A stretch of DNA of 64,000 bases from Calliopum simillimum (taxonomy: Eukaryota > Arthropoda > Insecta > Diptera > Lauxaniidae): positions 119,550,897 through 119,614,896 of the forward strand of contig OX638370.1 in assembly GCA_951812925.1 (NCBI GenBank). Direction: 5' to 3'. How positions within the stretch are numbered: position 1 is the first letter of the stretch; each line of letters starts with the position of its first letter. Positions 23,412-36,159 of the stretch are shown here, piece after piece. Below the pieces are notes generated by a model that had not been told where the DNA came from, did not search any database, and saw only the letters and a list, made by a program, of their open reading frames with translations. The translations under genes were made by a program, and so were the position numbers.

Positions 23412-24590
23412 TCATACAATGTTATTCCAGAACGAGTCAGGCTTGTAAAAGTGCAGTTTAGCCAAATTTATTCCCTTTTTGTACTAACCGTAAAGATAAA
23501 TGGCTGGCAAAGTGCAACTCGAATGTACTATTGCTTGACTTCCCAACAGTTTCACCTAGTTTTCGTAAAGATCTATGCTGCAAGTATTTTTGAAGTATTA
23601 ATTAACGTATTTCTAAATAAATTTCCTTACCGCGACTTATTACAATTCTCTGCTTTGCACAAGTTTGAAAAAAAATGATAACAGATCACGTGCAACGCCA
23701 ATGCATTCAATAAAGGAATCGTTGAGAAGTACAAAAAATAAAAAGTCGGATACCGTCATCGTGGAATTTTGCAAAAACAATTTACAAACCAATAGCTCAT
23801 TTGAATTTTTAGTTTCTCCCCTTCTTTTTTATTATCGTTTCCTTTGCTTCGCGGATTTAAAGTATATCGAAACAATAGATACTAACAAGTTCATTTAATG
23901 AACTTCATTGTGGTCACCAAACAAACAAAACTTCGAGTTAAAGGTCTATTTTGAATAGTTTAAGCTTATAACTTGTGGTGTACGTAAACTTTTTTGACTC
24001 ACTGTACATATGTTAAATTCTGGCGTCAATGCAGTTATAAGTAATGAAATTCATACCATGATTCTATAACTCAATTCATATAAAGTTGGTGTTCTCAGTA
24101 AATATATTTAGAAAATCTGGTTGCAATAACAAATTTCTCATGAATTTTGCCCGGAATTGTTCCCTTTTTTGCTTTTTTCTTTATCATGCGAAATGGTGGG
24201 AACGATAAGTAGGCTTTGTTGAATTAACAGAAATAAAAGTTGTGTGTATCATATTAAACGAATTCAAAAGAAAATACAAAGTGTGGCAGAAGTTACTGCC
24301 TGCACTTCGGTAGTGGTAGCTCTGTTTTCACGGAAAGTAAACGATATCGGCCGAATGACCACTTCTTGAGCTGATGCATCTGGCTTGGTTTTCTTTTTCA
24401 AACGGACAATGACACTTATTGCAAAAATTATCACATTTTGCCATTATTTTGCCCTACCTTGCAAAAACTTATTTTGTTTTTGTCCCGAATTGGGCCATCA
24501 AGAAAATGGTTAGCCAACGCAAAAATTGGCAACATCAATTGATGTCTTCATTTACGATTCGTATCTTAGAATAATCTTAGCACGATCCAA
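23412..24590. other. No recognised gene
   Basis: AT-rich spacer; the frames at 23451-23898 have no recognisable domains. Confidence 0.5.
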
Positions 24591-24594
24591 TGAA

Positions 24595-25175
24595 AACTAG
24601 AAGGGTGTAAACTTTGGCCTTACCAAACATTAATACCCTACACTGAAGTATTTTCAAAATTTTGCTTATATGGGAGGTGCCACGCTCTCTTCTCCGATTT
24701 CACCCAGTTTTTGTTGAGAGCTTGCATTTATAGTTCTTAGTGCTTGAGTAAAATTTAGTACGATTATCTCAAAAAACTTTCAAACGCCCTATTTTCCGAA
24801 TTCGCACAGTTTTTTTAGAGCTTGCGCTTACAATTTGTAGTATTTATATGTATTTTGGTTGCATTGTTGTGAAAAATACTCCTAAAGTTGCATTTTGAAT
24901 ATATTTTTTGTATATGTGGTAGGCGTGTCCGTTGACCGATTTTGCTCTTTTTCAATCCCACAAGCTAACTTTGACGACGGAGGCAGTGTACTTTACTCAG
25001 TTATCTCTGAAAATGTACTTTCACGCACACCCATCCACCCAGCCAGCCAGCCAAATAGACGAAGGATCCACGAGGTGACGTTGATCAAGAATATATATAC
25101 TTTTCTATATCTGCTACGCCTCCTTCTCTGCGTTACAAATGGAAGGACAAAGTGAATATACCATGGGTGTAGGGT
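24595..25175 (+). mobile_element. DINE-1/mini-me-like dispersed repeat, copy 1
   Basis: Contains GGGAGGTGCCACGC blocks in tandem ~150-bp units, GTAGGCGTGTCCGT, a short CAGC-type microsatellite (25035-25052), TTGATCAAGAATATATATAC, and the end phrase GGGTGTAGGGTATAAAAA. This order matches the DINE-1/mini-me class of Helitron-related fly repeats as I know it, and closely matches copies at 35806-36297 and 63062-63660. It is non-coding. The family assignment is from memory of conserved phrases; the identity among the three copies is directly visible. Confidence 0.65.
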
Positions 25176-25179
25176 ATAA

Positions 25180-25507
25180 AAACTCATTGAAACGCTATAC
25201 AGAGCACATTTTAACTTTGCAAATTGCTTTTAGCGTCAATCCATATATTTCTCCTCACCAGCATGGTTCTTTGCAAGGTAGATCAACTGTTACAAATTTG
25301 TTGGAGTTCTCTACCTGCACGATTAAACAATATGAAAAGGGCTTCCGAACTGATGTTATATACACTGATTTCAGTAAAAACCTTTGATGATTTCTGCTAT
25401 TAAAACTCTCCTTGATTGAGTTTCCAAGCGCACTGCTGGAATGGATTAGATCTTATTTACTAAACAAAACTCACAGTTTTATATTTGAGGGTAAACGATC
25501 AAATAAA
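25180..25507 (+). pseudogene. Jockey-like LINE reverse transcriptase, part 1 (outer element)
   Basis: The frame reads HQHGSLQGRSTVTNLLEFST, then VIYTDFSK (RT motif with the catalytic Asp, normally followed by AFD), then after a frameshift FPSALLEWIRSYLLNKT and FEGKRSNK. It stops where an I-like LINE is inserted and resumes after 26711. This is the first half of an RT palm domain. Confidence 0.75.
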
Positions 25508-26710
25508 TCCGCTCTAATCAAAACAATCGATTATTGCACTGCCCATAAACCATACAAAACAAAACCACCTTGGCTCTTCCAAAAAAATCTTATCTTTACT
25601 GACCTACAAAATTATAACAAACAAAATACCTCTCCCGACATCTACAAACAACTTTTTGAAAATATCAAAGAACAATATAAAAATCATACATTCTTATACG
25701 CTGATGGTTCAAAAATAAACAATTCAACTAGCTATGAAATAACCATAGATAACAGCATTTTAAAAACCGGACTTCTCCCAATATATTCATCAGTAATGAC
25801 CGCAGAAATAATAGCTATATTAAATGCAATTGAGATAATAAAAAATAAAAAAGGCAACTTTTTTATCTGTTCTGACTCACTATCGTCACTCCATGCTATC
25901 GAAAATCTTAATAACAACAATTTTTACAACTCAAAAATCATATCTCTTCTTACTCATTATTCTCCTAAAATCCGACTCATATGGGTACCTAGCCATTCTG
26001 ACATTAAAGGCAATGAACTTGCAGATCAAACTGCAAAATCTATTACAAAAATGCCTCTTATTTTTACACCGAATATAAACTCAACAGAAAAAAAAAAAAA
26101 TGAATGAAAATCAACAACACTCTTTTCCAAATTGTAGTACATGGTACCAAAGTATCAACAAAAACAAACTAAACATAAAAGACTATTTACGCTGCATCTC
26201 ACAAAATGAAATAACAAGACTTGACCAAATTAAAATTATTAGACTACGTTTAGGACATACAAAAATAACAAATCAACACTACATTGACAAGAACATTAAA
26301 CCTGACTGCCCCCTTTGGAATTCTAACACAACTATAAAATTAAAACACATTTTAAACCATTGTCCAACACTCAATCAAATTAGAAGTAACATTTTTGCCA
26401 ACACTAAACCCACTGTTTATCTATCTAATATTAACGAACACAACATTAAAAAAATCATACAATTTCTCAAAGAAGAAAAATTTATCATGAAATATAAAAT
26501 AATTTCAAATTTATTCCTCCAAATTCATAATATATTGTTATCTATATCACTAATAGATATATAATTTATAATTCATATTGTTAAATTCATTTTCCTTTAA
26601 TTGTTGATATAGCCGAAGACCTAAGAAGTCAGTGCTATAAAACTTCTTTTGTTAGTTTAAATTTTTATAATTTTAACTATCATTATAATAAATAAATAAA
26701 TAAATAAATA
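25508..26710 (+). mobile_element. I-like LINE, 5'-truncated, inserted in the outer LINE
   Basis: A frame to 26107 encodes a complete-looking RNase H domain: FLYADGSKIN (first Asp), MTAEIIAILNAIEII (Glu), FICSDSLSSLHAI (Asp) and IWVPSHSDIKGNELADQTAK (final Asp region). At a 13-A run (26087-26099) the frame changes. A second frame (26100-26564) then holds the C-terminal tail, with CPLW...H...HCP where a zinc-binding CPLC...H...C is expected. It ends in a (TAAA)n tail at about 26688-26710. RNase H plus a TAA-rich tail fits the I clade. The frame change at a homopolymer is probably decay. Confidence 0.75.
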
Positions 26711-27300
26711 TTCCATTACGTCCGGAGGCAGCCTCATCGGACCATAAATAACAGTAATGTGTTAATGTATGCTAATAATGTAATAAATTTTAATTTTTTT
26801 CAAGAATACATTGAACCATTCTAATCTTCAACTCGATCTTGATAATTTTACTGCATATAACTATAATTTTACTAATCCCAAGACCTTAGAATTAAAACAA
26901 TGCAATTTCATGACATTTTCACGCAGGCCTCCAATTTCTTACAACCACAAAATTGGCTACTATATTCTTGAATGTCTTGAAACTTTCAAAGACCTGGGCG
27001 CCACCATAGATCCCAAACGGAGTTTAAAAATACGTGTTCCTAAAATAATGTAAATAAAGCCAACAGTGTTCTCGGTTTAAAAAATTTTCCGGTCTTTAAA
27101 TAACGAAATTATTATTCACATCGCTCGTACGACCGATTTTGGAGTATGGCTCTGTTGTTTGGAGTCCTCAATATGAGTGTCATATAAAATCTGTTGAGTC
27201 AGTACAAAAATAGTTTCTGATCTTTGCCTTAACAATCTTACCTTGGAATCCTAGCATTAACTTACCTCCTTACGTTCATCGACTTGCCCACTTAAGGAAA
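26711..27300 (+). pseudogene. Jockey-like LINE reverse transcriptase, part 2 (outer element)
   Basis: Begins with ITSGGSLIGP, the RT 'SGxPQGSxLGP' motif with a small deletion, and continues LDLDNFTAYNYNFTNPKTLE, then MTFSRRPPISYNHKIG and FKDLGATIDPKRS, the post-YADD region of Jockey/CR1-type RTs. Several stops follow. Together with 25180-25507 it is one element split by the I-like LINE. Confidence 0.7.
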
Positions 27301-27307
27301 CCGCAAA

Positions 27308-27517
27308 ACAATTAGGGAATTCCTGAAAACGTCTAAAAGCCTCGAAAACCTCATAAGCTCGAAAGTTTTCGAACCTCGTAAAATATCTGTCAAAAATCGT
27401 ATGGAACGTAGCTTACGGTTGCCTCGTAATTTTTCGAGCCAAATTTGACTCGTAAACAGCCTCGAAAAAGTACGAAGTGTTTCCGTTCATTGAAATTTTA
27501 GTGTATCCACTAATAGT
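27308..27517. repeat. MITE-related inverted segment (GGAATTCCTGAAAACG family)
   Basis: Carries AATTCCTGAAAACGTCTAAA and GCCTCGAAAACCTC as in the 9940-10038 MITE, then internal inverted pieces around CTCGAAAGTTTTCGA. It is longer and more diverged, with only one recognisable end. Confidence 0.5.
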
Positions 27518-28290
27518 ACAGGTTTACATAAAAAAAATGTCACGGCGTTTTGATCAGACTATGTGTTTCCTAGGGACTTTGACGTCCTGAATCCGAATCC
27601 GGGGTCCGTTTTTTTCCAGAACGTCTGAGAAAAAAGATTTAAGGGTCATATGGAGGTCAAAATGGTCATGTGTGGTTTAGTGATAAATTCGCTAAAATTC
27701 TGAAACTAATTTTTTATCATTGAATTCGTAGTTTTTAAAAAGAATATAGCCATCGGAAGATCCAGATATATCTTCTGTGAAAACCGCTATAACTTGGGAA
27801 CCACTGGATGGATTTGGAAAATATTGACGTCATATGAAAGGTATTTTGTTGTTATTGTTGCTGATGTTGTTGATGTATTTGTTGTTGTAATTGAAAAATT
27901 TCTCAAAATTTCAAAAAAGGTCATATCTCCAAATCTATGAATTTAATTTTATAGGTTGTCAAAATACCTTTCATATGACACCAATAGTTTTCAAATCCAT
28001 CCAGGGATTTCCAACTTATAGCGGTTTTTAAAGAAGATACATCCAGATCTTCCGATGGTTATATCTCCGAAACTAAGTTCGACACACCCTTTTTGATCAC
28101 ATATTAATTTTAAGGACTAAGAATTAAATGATAAAAAATTAGTTTCAGAATTTTAGCGAATTTTTTACTAACCGACACACGAACCCCATTTTGACCGCCA
28201 TATGACCTTGAAATCTTTTTTCTCAGACGTTCTGGAAAAAAACAGACCCCGGATTCGGATTTCCGACGTCAAATCCCTAGGAAACACATA

Positions 28291-30208
28291 TAGGGCTATT
28301 CTGGCGACAGTATTAGAGCTGTCAAACAGCTCACCACAGTATTCACTGCTACGAAAGTAGCAACGAAGATGTTTTGGTATTCTGGCAGCATTTAGAAAGC
28401 TCTTTTCCGTCTTTATGAATACGACTTTTAATACCTGCTACGTAGGAGATCTTAGAGCGATCTTAAAACTATTAGTTGCTTGCTGTCAGGTTTTTATTAT
28501 GTGAAAAGTGAAGAATTATGAAAAATTTTATTTAATTGCTTGTTTATAATTTTTTATCATAAAACAGCTGGGCTTAATGTTAGATTATCGACTGTTAATA
28601 TTTTCTTTTTAAACCTAATTTGGCTTATTAAACTTTTAATTTTAAGAAAGAAAATATAATCAAAAATGTCTGGTCGGATCTACTTTCGGAGATATAGCCA
28701 TCGAAAGATCGGGATATAGCTTTAATAAAAACCAATATAAGTTCGGAACCCCTGGCTGGATTTTGATAATATTGAAAGCATATGAAAGGTATTTTAACAC
28801 ACTACAAAACTGTTTTACAAAAATTTTATATCCGAGTCAACATTTTCGAGATATGGCGTATTTTCAAAAATTTTGACCAGTTTTTTATTTTTAAAGCACT
28901 ATTTTTCCAAAAAATGTCGTATTAACCTACAGTTTTTGTAACAAATTATGAAATCCTAATCAATTTCATTCGATTTGATATGCAATTTATACCTCATTTC
29001 CTTCATTAGCACATTTTTTTATAGGAAAACAAAAAAGTAAGCCAAAGAAATTTTCATGAACAACAACAACGGAAATTTGGAATTTTGCTAGCAAACTACT
29101 TGATGGATATATTATAGACTGATTCGCGGCCGAAGACCGCCGTGAAGCCGGTATTGGATTTCTGGGAGTTTTAAATCCGGAGCTGCGGCCGAAGCCGCCC
29201 ACTTACTCCTACTCTTATGCCAAATTACTGTGGGAAAAAAAATCGGCCCAAATTTCAGAAAAATCGTAATATCTCGAAAAATACGAGCAAGATTTAGAAA
29301 ATTTTTTGTTCAGTATTGTAGCTTATTAAATTACCTTTCATATGCCGTTTTTGTTAATAAGACATTTTTGGAAAAATAGTGCATTAAAAACAAAAAAACT
29401 GGTAAAAATTTTCGAAAATTCGCCATATCTCCAAAACCATGACTCGGATTTAAAACTTTTGCACATTGTTTTTATAGCCAGTTAAAATACCTTTCATATG
29501 ACACCAATATTATTAAAATCCATTAAGGGATTCTGAACTTTTACTGGTTTTCATAAAAGCTATATCCCAATCTTCCGATGGCTATATCTCCGGAAGTAGA
29601 TTTGACCATAACTTTCTGTTGCTGTTGTTGTAATTAATTTTGAGAGCCCTATTTGGGCAAAAAAATATAAAAAAAAACAACAACAGTTTTTAAAGTAAAA
29701 TTGTTGCCCAAGATTTGGCAGTTGTTAAATTTTTGTTTGTATGAGTGATAATGATAAAGGGAAAAACAAAATTATAACTATTTTGGTTTAATATTTGTTC
29801 TAATAGTTACAAAAGAAAAGAAAAGTTTGTGTTAAAACATATAGCAACAATTTCTGCACAATATTATATGGCGGCGCGCAGGAAGAACTTATTTTGCATG
29901 TCAAAATAAAAAATGTAACCCGGCATCTTGCCTTGCTATCTGTCAAAAGTCTATAATCAAAACAAAGAATTTTGACATTTTCGTAGTTTAAGAAGAAGCA
30001 GCATTTGTTATCGCTGCAACCAGAGCAATTCAACCATGTTAGTTTGCACAATTTGACAAGTTCACCTCGAAAGCTTTTATGTGGTGAATTTATGAGCTTT
30101 TTCTAAAAGATTTCTGCGCCAGAATACCGAATGTCTTCGGGAATCTTAGAAAGTAATTCTGACATGTATTCAGAAAGACTTTCTGCTGTCTTAGCCAGAA
30201 TAGCCCTA
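28291..30208. mobile_element. Inserted element with TAGGGCTATTCTGGC ends
   Basis: TAGGGCTATTCTGGC at 28291 is matched inverted at 30194-30208, with ATA on both flanks (28288-28290, 30209-30211). Removing it restores continuity of the outer foldback arm as judged from the sister copy. The subterminal arms (28370-28420 and 30110-30190) also mirror each other. It encloses a third palindrome (28660-29615). The 29616-30100 part is AT-rich and shows nothing coding. Confidence 0.7.
28660..29615. repeat. Long palindrome with ~250-bp arms and GC-rich centre
   Basis: The left arm (28660-28915) and right arm (29360-29615) are inverted copies sharing CGGAGATATAGCCATCG, CCCCTGGCTGGATTTT-like and CATATGAAAGGTATTTTAA phrases. 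The centre includes an unusually GC-rich patch (about 29120-29210: GCGGCCGAAGACCGCC and GCTGCGGCCGAAGCCGCCC). The arm phrases resemble those in the foldbacks at 27518 and 35460, so these modules are related. Confidence 0.7.
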
Positions 30209-30328
30209 ATAATCTAATCAAAACGCCATGATATTTTTTTTTTTTTTTTTTTTTTTTGTTAACCTGTGTAGTTATTAAAATTAACCCGAATTTCATTTAT
30301 TAAATGGACTTCCACCACTTTGGAATAT

Positions 30329-30334
30329 TTTATT
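30329..30334 (-). promoter_or_regulatory. Polyadenylation signal of the FREP gene
   Basis: AATAAA on the minus strand about 150 nt after the FREP stop codon (30483-30485). Position and orientation fit; no cleavage data. Confidence 0.55.
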
Positions 30335-30482
30335 TCTAAATATAAAAAAAATGTACATGGGCTATACGTTATGAATATAACGCATTGCTATTTACTGAAT
30401 TTGTTGGCGCATATACATATTTTTCTAAACTAGTAATAAGTACGTGTATAACGTATACATTGTAAGTATTTATACATTCTCC

Positions 30483-33400
30483 TCACTCGATGGGACGTAT
30501 TGCCATATGTGCGTATTTTAAAGAGTAGAGAGGTCCACGCCAAGAATACCAATATATTCCCTTTTGCTGATGAGCACTTGGCAATGTGCCATTTATGTAA
30601 TAATGGCCATTGAGGTGACTAAAAAAAATATTTAAAGAAATATACATTTAAATATAAGCCTCAATATCGAAAAGAATAAAAATCATAGTTGCATCTTACC
30701 TATCACCACATTTAGAAAACCACCACGCTCCTGGAAACAGAACAGCACAGTTTTTCGTTTTATGACTATCGTTGTCCATATCTTTAGTACTAAATTTTTG
30801 GCCATAATGTTCAATTAAGCTGTCTCCAGCATTACCGTTATATTTGCCAAGAGTTTGTAATTTATAATCATACATTTTACCAAGAATGGCGAATTTACTG
30901 TATTTGGCCCATTGTGTTTCATTATCCCAATCTTGCAATTTGATCCAAAGTTCATGTGCTCTCGATTGTGTCAGCTCATGTAGCTTGTCCAATCCAATAA
31001 AGAACTCTGCAGTCAAATCACCAAAACCATTTTTGTAGTTCTTCCAGTCACGATAAAAGTTTTCACTACCATCTTGTCTACGTAGAACTATCATCCAATT
31101 TCCATCAACATCAGTCTTCTCGCAGTAGACCTTAAAAGGTTTAATTCCAGAATTTGGAAGCTTTATTTTATAAACGCCACTTTGACTTGTCTTTTGTACC
31201 GCCTCATCGCAACTTTCGAACGTATCCTCTATATTCACACACGGTATGTTTTGTGACAAATTATCCATTATTTTTCCAAGATGTGCACAAGAACCTGCCT
31301 GAAAAACTGCTCCTGTTAAACTATCTAATCGGTGTTGCAACCTAGAAAGACTAAAATTCCCATTGGTTACGTACTATAAGATGCTTGAAATTAATTGAGG
31401 AAAAGAGAAAGCAATATTGGTTGTCAGTTATTCTCTAGCCTTACTAACTATAGAAAGGAAAGATTGCTTCAGTTCTGACCTAATTCTCATCTAAGCCAGT
31501 GATGACCAAACTCAATACTTACTAGCGCATTTGCCAATGTATTAAAGCTCATTGAAAGCTTTAATATTTGCATAAGTTCAACGCTTCCCTTCAGTTAAAT
31601 TTGAATCTAGTTCCAAAGAGCAAATAGTTCGGCAACTGTTTAGAAAGGTTCTACCGTTGTTCTAGTACCCATGTATTGCACAGATCGTCTGTTGTCAAAT
31701 AAAGAATACAGAGTTCTCATGTTTTTGTTTGTCTTGATTTGCTCTCTTATTAACTGGATGTGGCGCTGATTGAGAAAATGTGGTATCGAAAAAGAGTAGT
31801 ATGTGCGAACAGTCATGTTTTTTGGTGTTCCGTTTTTTTTTTTTAATAATTTAAGGTGCAAATTCGCTACTTTAAAATAAAAAAATTGTTTTCACACCTA
31901 CATATATTGGATTATCCGAAATTGTGTCAATTTATTGAGTATTTGAAAAAATTGTAAATTTTTCATTCGCCATTTAAATTGCGCATTAGCTAATTTGGCA
32001 AATTACATCCCTCAATTTTTAGATATTAGTTCGCTCAATTTAGAAAATAATAGAAAAATCTGAAAGAGAATAAAAAAAATCGGATTCCCCACCATTTTAA
32101 CGAACAAAGCATGTACAGGGTCCGCCAAATAACTTTTTGTTTTGAAAATTCTATAAAAAAAAAACGACTGGATATTTTCTCAAATTTCTTTTTTTATTTG
32201 AAAGTACAATCCTTCCGGTAGCCCAGGAAAATAAGACATTTTCTGCGAAAAATTCCCAGTGGAAATTTTTCACCGGAATTGTCTTTATTTATGCATGATA
32301 CACAAACTGTGAAAAGTCCACTGCAAAGTCGTGTGCGCATAAAAAGTTATTAAGGCTCAAAGGTCGCTAAAAGCAGTTTTTTGCAAATATCTCGCTAATG
32401 CTAACTTTTACAGAAAAATGTTGGTCTCCAATTTTGTAGCACATGAAATTTCCTACAAAAGTACGTTAAAAATATTTGCTTACGACTTCTAGTTTAGGAG
32501 ATCACCCAATTTAAAAAGCTGTTAACAGTTATGATATGAAATACTACCTATGAGTTCATATTAAAATATCTTACTTTTTAAATTGCAATAACTCTTCCAT
32601 GAGAAGTTGCACAAACAAAATTAAAATGCTGTTTGAAAGATAATTTAATTTTCTATATACCGTACAAAATTTTTTTTTCGAACGGCTCATGACCTTAAAA
32701 ATATTCTTGAATAACCGTTAAGGCTTCGAAATTACTGGTTTTTTAAGAATATCTGCGAATTGATAAGTACTACGATAAAAAGTAATGGGACCAAATTTGT
32801 AGAAAATTACAAGATCTACAAAAAGTAAGCTATATGTGTACACATAGAAGTAACTGTTTAGAAGATATTCCAAAAAAACCCTTAAAATGCCTAAAAACTA
32901 GTTTCTATTGAATATCTTCTATACGGTTACTTCTATGTGTACACATATCGCCTATTTTTTGTAGATCTTGTAATTTTCTACAAATTTGGTCCCATTACTT
33001 TTTATCGTAGTACTTATCAATTCGCAGATATTCTTAAAAAACCAGTAATTTCGAAGCCTTAACGGTTATTCAAGAATGAGCCGTCATGAGCCGTTCGAAA
33101 AAAAATTTTGTACGGTATATGGAAAATTAAATTATCTTTCAAACGGCATTTTAATTTTGTTTGTACAACTTTTCATTGAAGAGTTATTGCAATTTAAAAT
33201 TAATTATGGAAAATAATTTCATTCAAATGGCTGCCTCGGCTGGCCATGCAGTAGCCTACACGATCGGTCCAATTTTTAAGCACATTATCGATTGTATGCA
33301 GCTGTATTTCATCAATGGCTTCACAAATATTGAAACTAAATGTTGCTTATATCCTGCTCTTCAATTTTTGTGAACAAAAATTCGTTCAACATGGCCCGAT

Positions 33401-36127
33401 AACGATCGCCATTGACTGTAACGGCCACTCCGAAGAAAACTGGCCCAATTATGCCTCTGGACCAAAATCCGCACCAAACAGTGACTCGTTTTGGGTGCAG
33501 CGGCTTTTCAATGTATGCGTGCGGGTTTTCTGTGCCCCAAATGTGGCAATTTTGCTTGCTTAACATACCCGCCAAGATCAAAATGAGCTTCATCTGAAAA
33601 GATGATTTTTTTGGCAAAATCGGTATCTTCTGCAAGTCGATCGCAGACCCACTTAGCGAAGCGTTGTTCAAGCGTATACACAACCATATTCGTTCAGCGG
33701 AAGGATAAAACTAATTATCTGTTAAATCAGACATGAGCTAAGTGTTACCATTCACGAAATAAGCACTAGTTGAAAAAAAAAAAACGTTAGATGGCGGACC
33801 CTGTACTTAGCATAAAGAGAAATAGCTGAAACAAAGCGGCAGTGGCAGTGGCAGTAATCAGCTGTTTCGTATTTTAATGGTTAAAGTGAAGTCACACGAA
33901 GGGCACGTAGGTCACTTCGAGATTATAGGCAAACTCGAAGAGCCCTACGTGCCCGTGCCATACGTCTGACTTCACACTTACAACTTACAATAAAGCAGTG
34001 GCAGTGCCAGTGGTAGCAGCAGTGATCAGCTGTTTTTTTTTATCTTTTAATTATTACAATGTTTCTCTTTTAATTTTTTCGTTCATTTGGTAGCACTGCG
34101 GCAGTAAATTAAGAAATAGAGCTAAGGGGCCATTCATAGGGGTCGAAAATTGCGATTACCGTCCATTTTCCCGAATGCATCATCCCGACAGACCATTTTC
34201 CCGACAACCAATATCCCGACAAACAATTTTCCCGACAACCTTTTTTCCGACAGCTCTTTTCCCGAGTGACTATGTTCACGACAAAATTGCTATTAATTAT
34301 TGTGCTTTATTTTTGTTTCACTACATTCCGGTTCAAAGAACAATAGTATGGGTGATATTCGTGAGGTATTGAAGTATGTTTCCACGTTCTTTTTGCGTTT
34401 GGTACTCTGACACAAAAATTTGTAATCGAGTTTGGAGGGCTAACCATTTCTTCTTGTGCGCAGCTTTAACAGCTCGGCCAAGACTCAATTCTGCCAGGAT
34501 GATTTCTTTTATCGGCTTGTCGTGAAATTGGCTGTAAACATCATTGTCGGGAAAAACGTTGTCGGCAAAAATGTTGTCGGGAAAATTGTTTGTCGGGAAA
34601 CGAGTGTCGGGAAAAAGGCTGTCGTGAAAAAGGTTGTCGGGAAAATTGTTTGTCGGTAAAAAGGTTGTCGGGAAAATGGTCTGTCGTGATATTGCATTCA
34701 GGAAAGTGACCGGAAATGGATTCGTAATATGGGAACGGCCCCTAAACTTGACAGTACTGCTTAATGCTCTTATGTAATTGTTACCATTGAAACACACTGT
34801 TTCTAAAAAAACGGCTATTCATTGACACTGCCACTGCCGCGTTGTGTTTAAGCTAAAAGACTAAAAGCAGAGCAGCGACTTTTTGTTTTTGTTTTGTTTT
34901 GCTTACATACGTTTCGCTTGACATTGACCCACGTGTTCTTTTTTATTGTACCAAATAGCAAAAAAAGTACCCAGCGTCCGAAAAGTACTAAAATTATTCA
35001 ATTTATTTGTGGTCGAATTTCGACCAATGGGCGATACTAGTTACAATAAATATCTCTTTAACGGTTACATTTAGAGAAAAATATTGTGGTGCAATATTGT
35101 AGCTTATAAAATTGAAAAAACCGTGTTTGATTTGGCTTTAACACGAAAAAGTGTAAAAAAATACTATGAATGAAATTTTCGTTGCTATAACTCAGCCAAT
35201 TTGAATAGGATCTTAAATGTTGGTACACTTATTGGAAGCTTAAGAATTTTTCTCTATAATAATGCAAAAACATATTCGATCGAAATTGGGTTTCTCAAAA
35301 TATGTTCGAAAAAATGGAGCTGTAAGCTGAAAAATCAAAAAAGGTCGATTATCTCGAGAACGGCCCTAGGAAAAAAAATAAATGCGATTTTCGGACTCAG
35401 CGACCTCAAATTAGTTTAGAAAATATGGTCTGCAAAATTTTACACGCACATATTAATTACACAGGTTTACAAAAAAAAAAAATGTCATGGCGTTTTGACC
35501 AGACTATGTGTTTCCTAGTGACTTTGACGTCCTGAATCCGAATCCGGGGTCCGTTTTTTTCCAGAACGTCTGAGAAAAATTATTTCAAGGTCATATTAAG
35601 GTCATGTGTCGTTTAGTGATAAACTCGCTAAAATTCTGAAACTAATTTTCGTCATTGAATTCTTAGTCCTTAAAAAGAATATGTGATCAAAAAAGGCATT
35701 TCGAACCTTGTTTTGGAGACAAAGTCATCGGAAGATCCGGATATATCTTTTATGAAAACCACTATAAGTTGGGAACCCCTAGATGGATTTATAAAATATT
35801 GGTGTCATATAACATTTTGAAACTTTTGTTTATATGGGAGGTGCCACGCCCTCTAATTCGAATTTGCCTAGCTGTTGTTCAGAGCTTATACTTACTTTCT
35901 CTAGTATTTATGTGTATTTTGCTTCTGTTATTGCAAATAGTGCTCTTATTATTGCATTTTGAAAATATTTTTTGTATGGGCGGTAGGCGTGTCCGTTTAC
36001 CGATTTGCTCATTTTCAATCCCCCGAGCTATCTTTTACGACGAAGGCTGGGCACCAAATTTCATTGAATTATCTTGCTTAGTTTTCCCATAAAATGTATT
36101 TCCACACACACCCAGCCAGCCAGCCAC

Positions 36128-36159
<32 letters not shown>

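Larger units (their letters stand above)
27518..30268. mobile_element. Foldback element copy 1, ACAGGTTTAC ends, split by a second element
   Basis: The left end ACAGGTTTAC at 27518 and the right end GTTAACCTGTG at 30268 match the ends of the related element at 35460-36504. Arms (27518-27850 and about 27950-28290 plus 30208-30268) contain shared phrases GTCATGGCGTTTTGA, GTTTCCTAGGGACTTTGACG and CCGAATCCGGGGTCCG. Near its right end it is interrupted by the element at 28291-30208. It is non-coding. Confidence 0.75.
32116..33803 (-). mobile_element. Tc1/mariner-superfamily transposon with TA target duplication, internally deleted
   Basis: The ends CAGGGTCCGCCA (left, 32116) and its inverted copy TGGCGGACCCTG (right, to 33803) are flanked by TA on both sides. 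The transposase is on the minus strand and a foldback element (32220-33200) is inserted in the downstream part. Located in intron 2 of the FREP gene. Confidence 0.85.

Noticed and set aside
29800..30051. 83-codon minus-strand frame with several cysteines
   Set aside because: Lies inside a nested transposable element and shows no conserved cysteine pattern.
30570..30595. CTGATGAGC in the last FREP exon region
   Set aside because: Part of coding sequence on the opposite strand, with no GAAA core or stem I.
34190..34690. Regularly spaced CCCGACAAC repeats resembling a CRISPR array
   Set aside because: The DNA is eukaryotic; the units are in two inverted groups inside TAA-flanked transposon ends, and spacers are short and variable.
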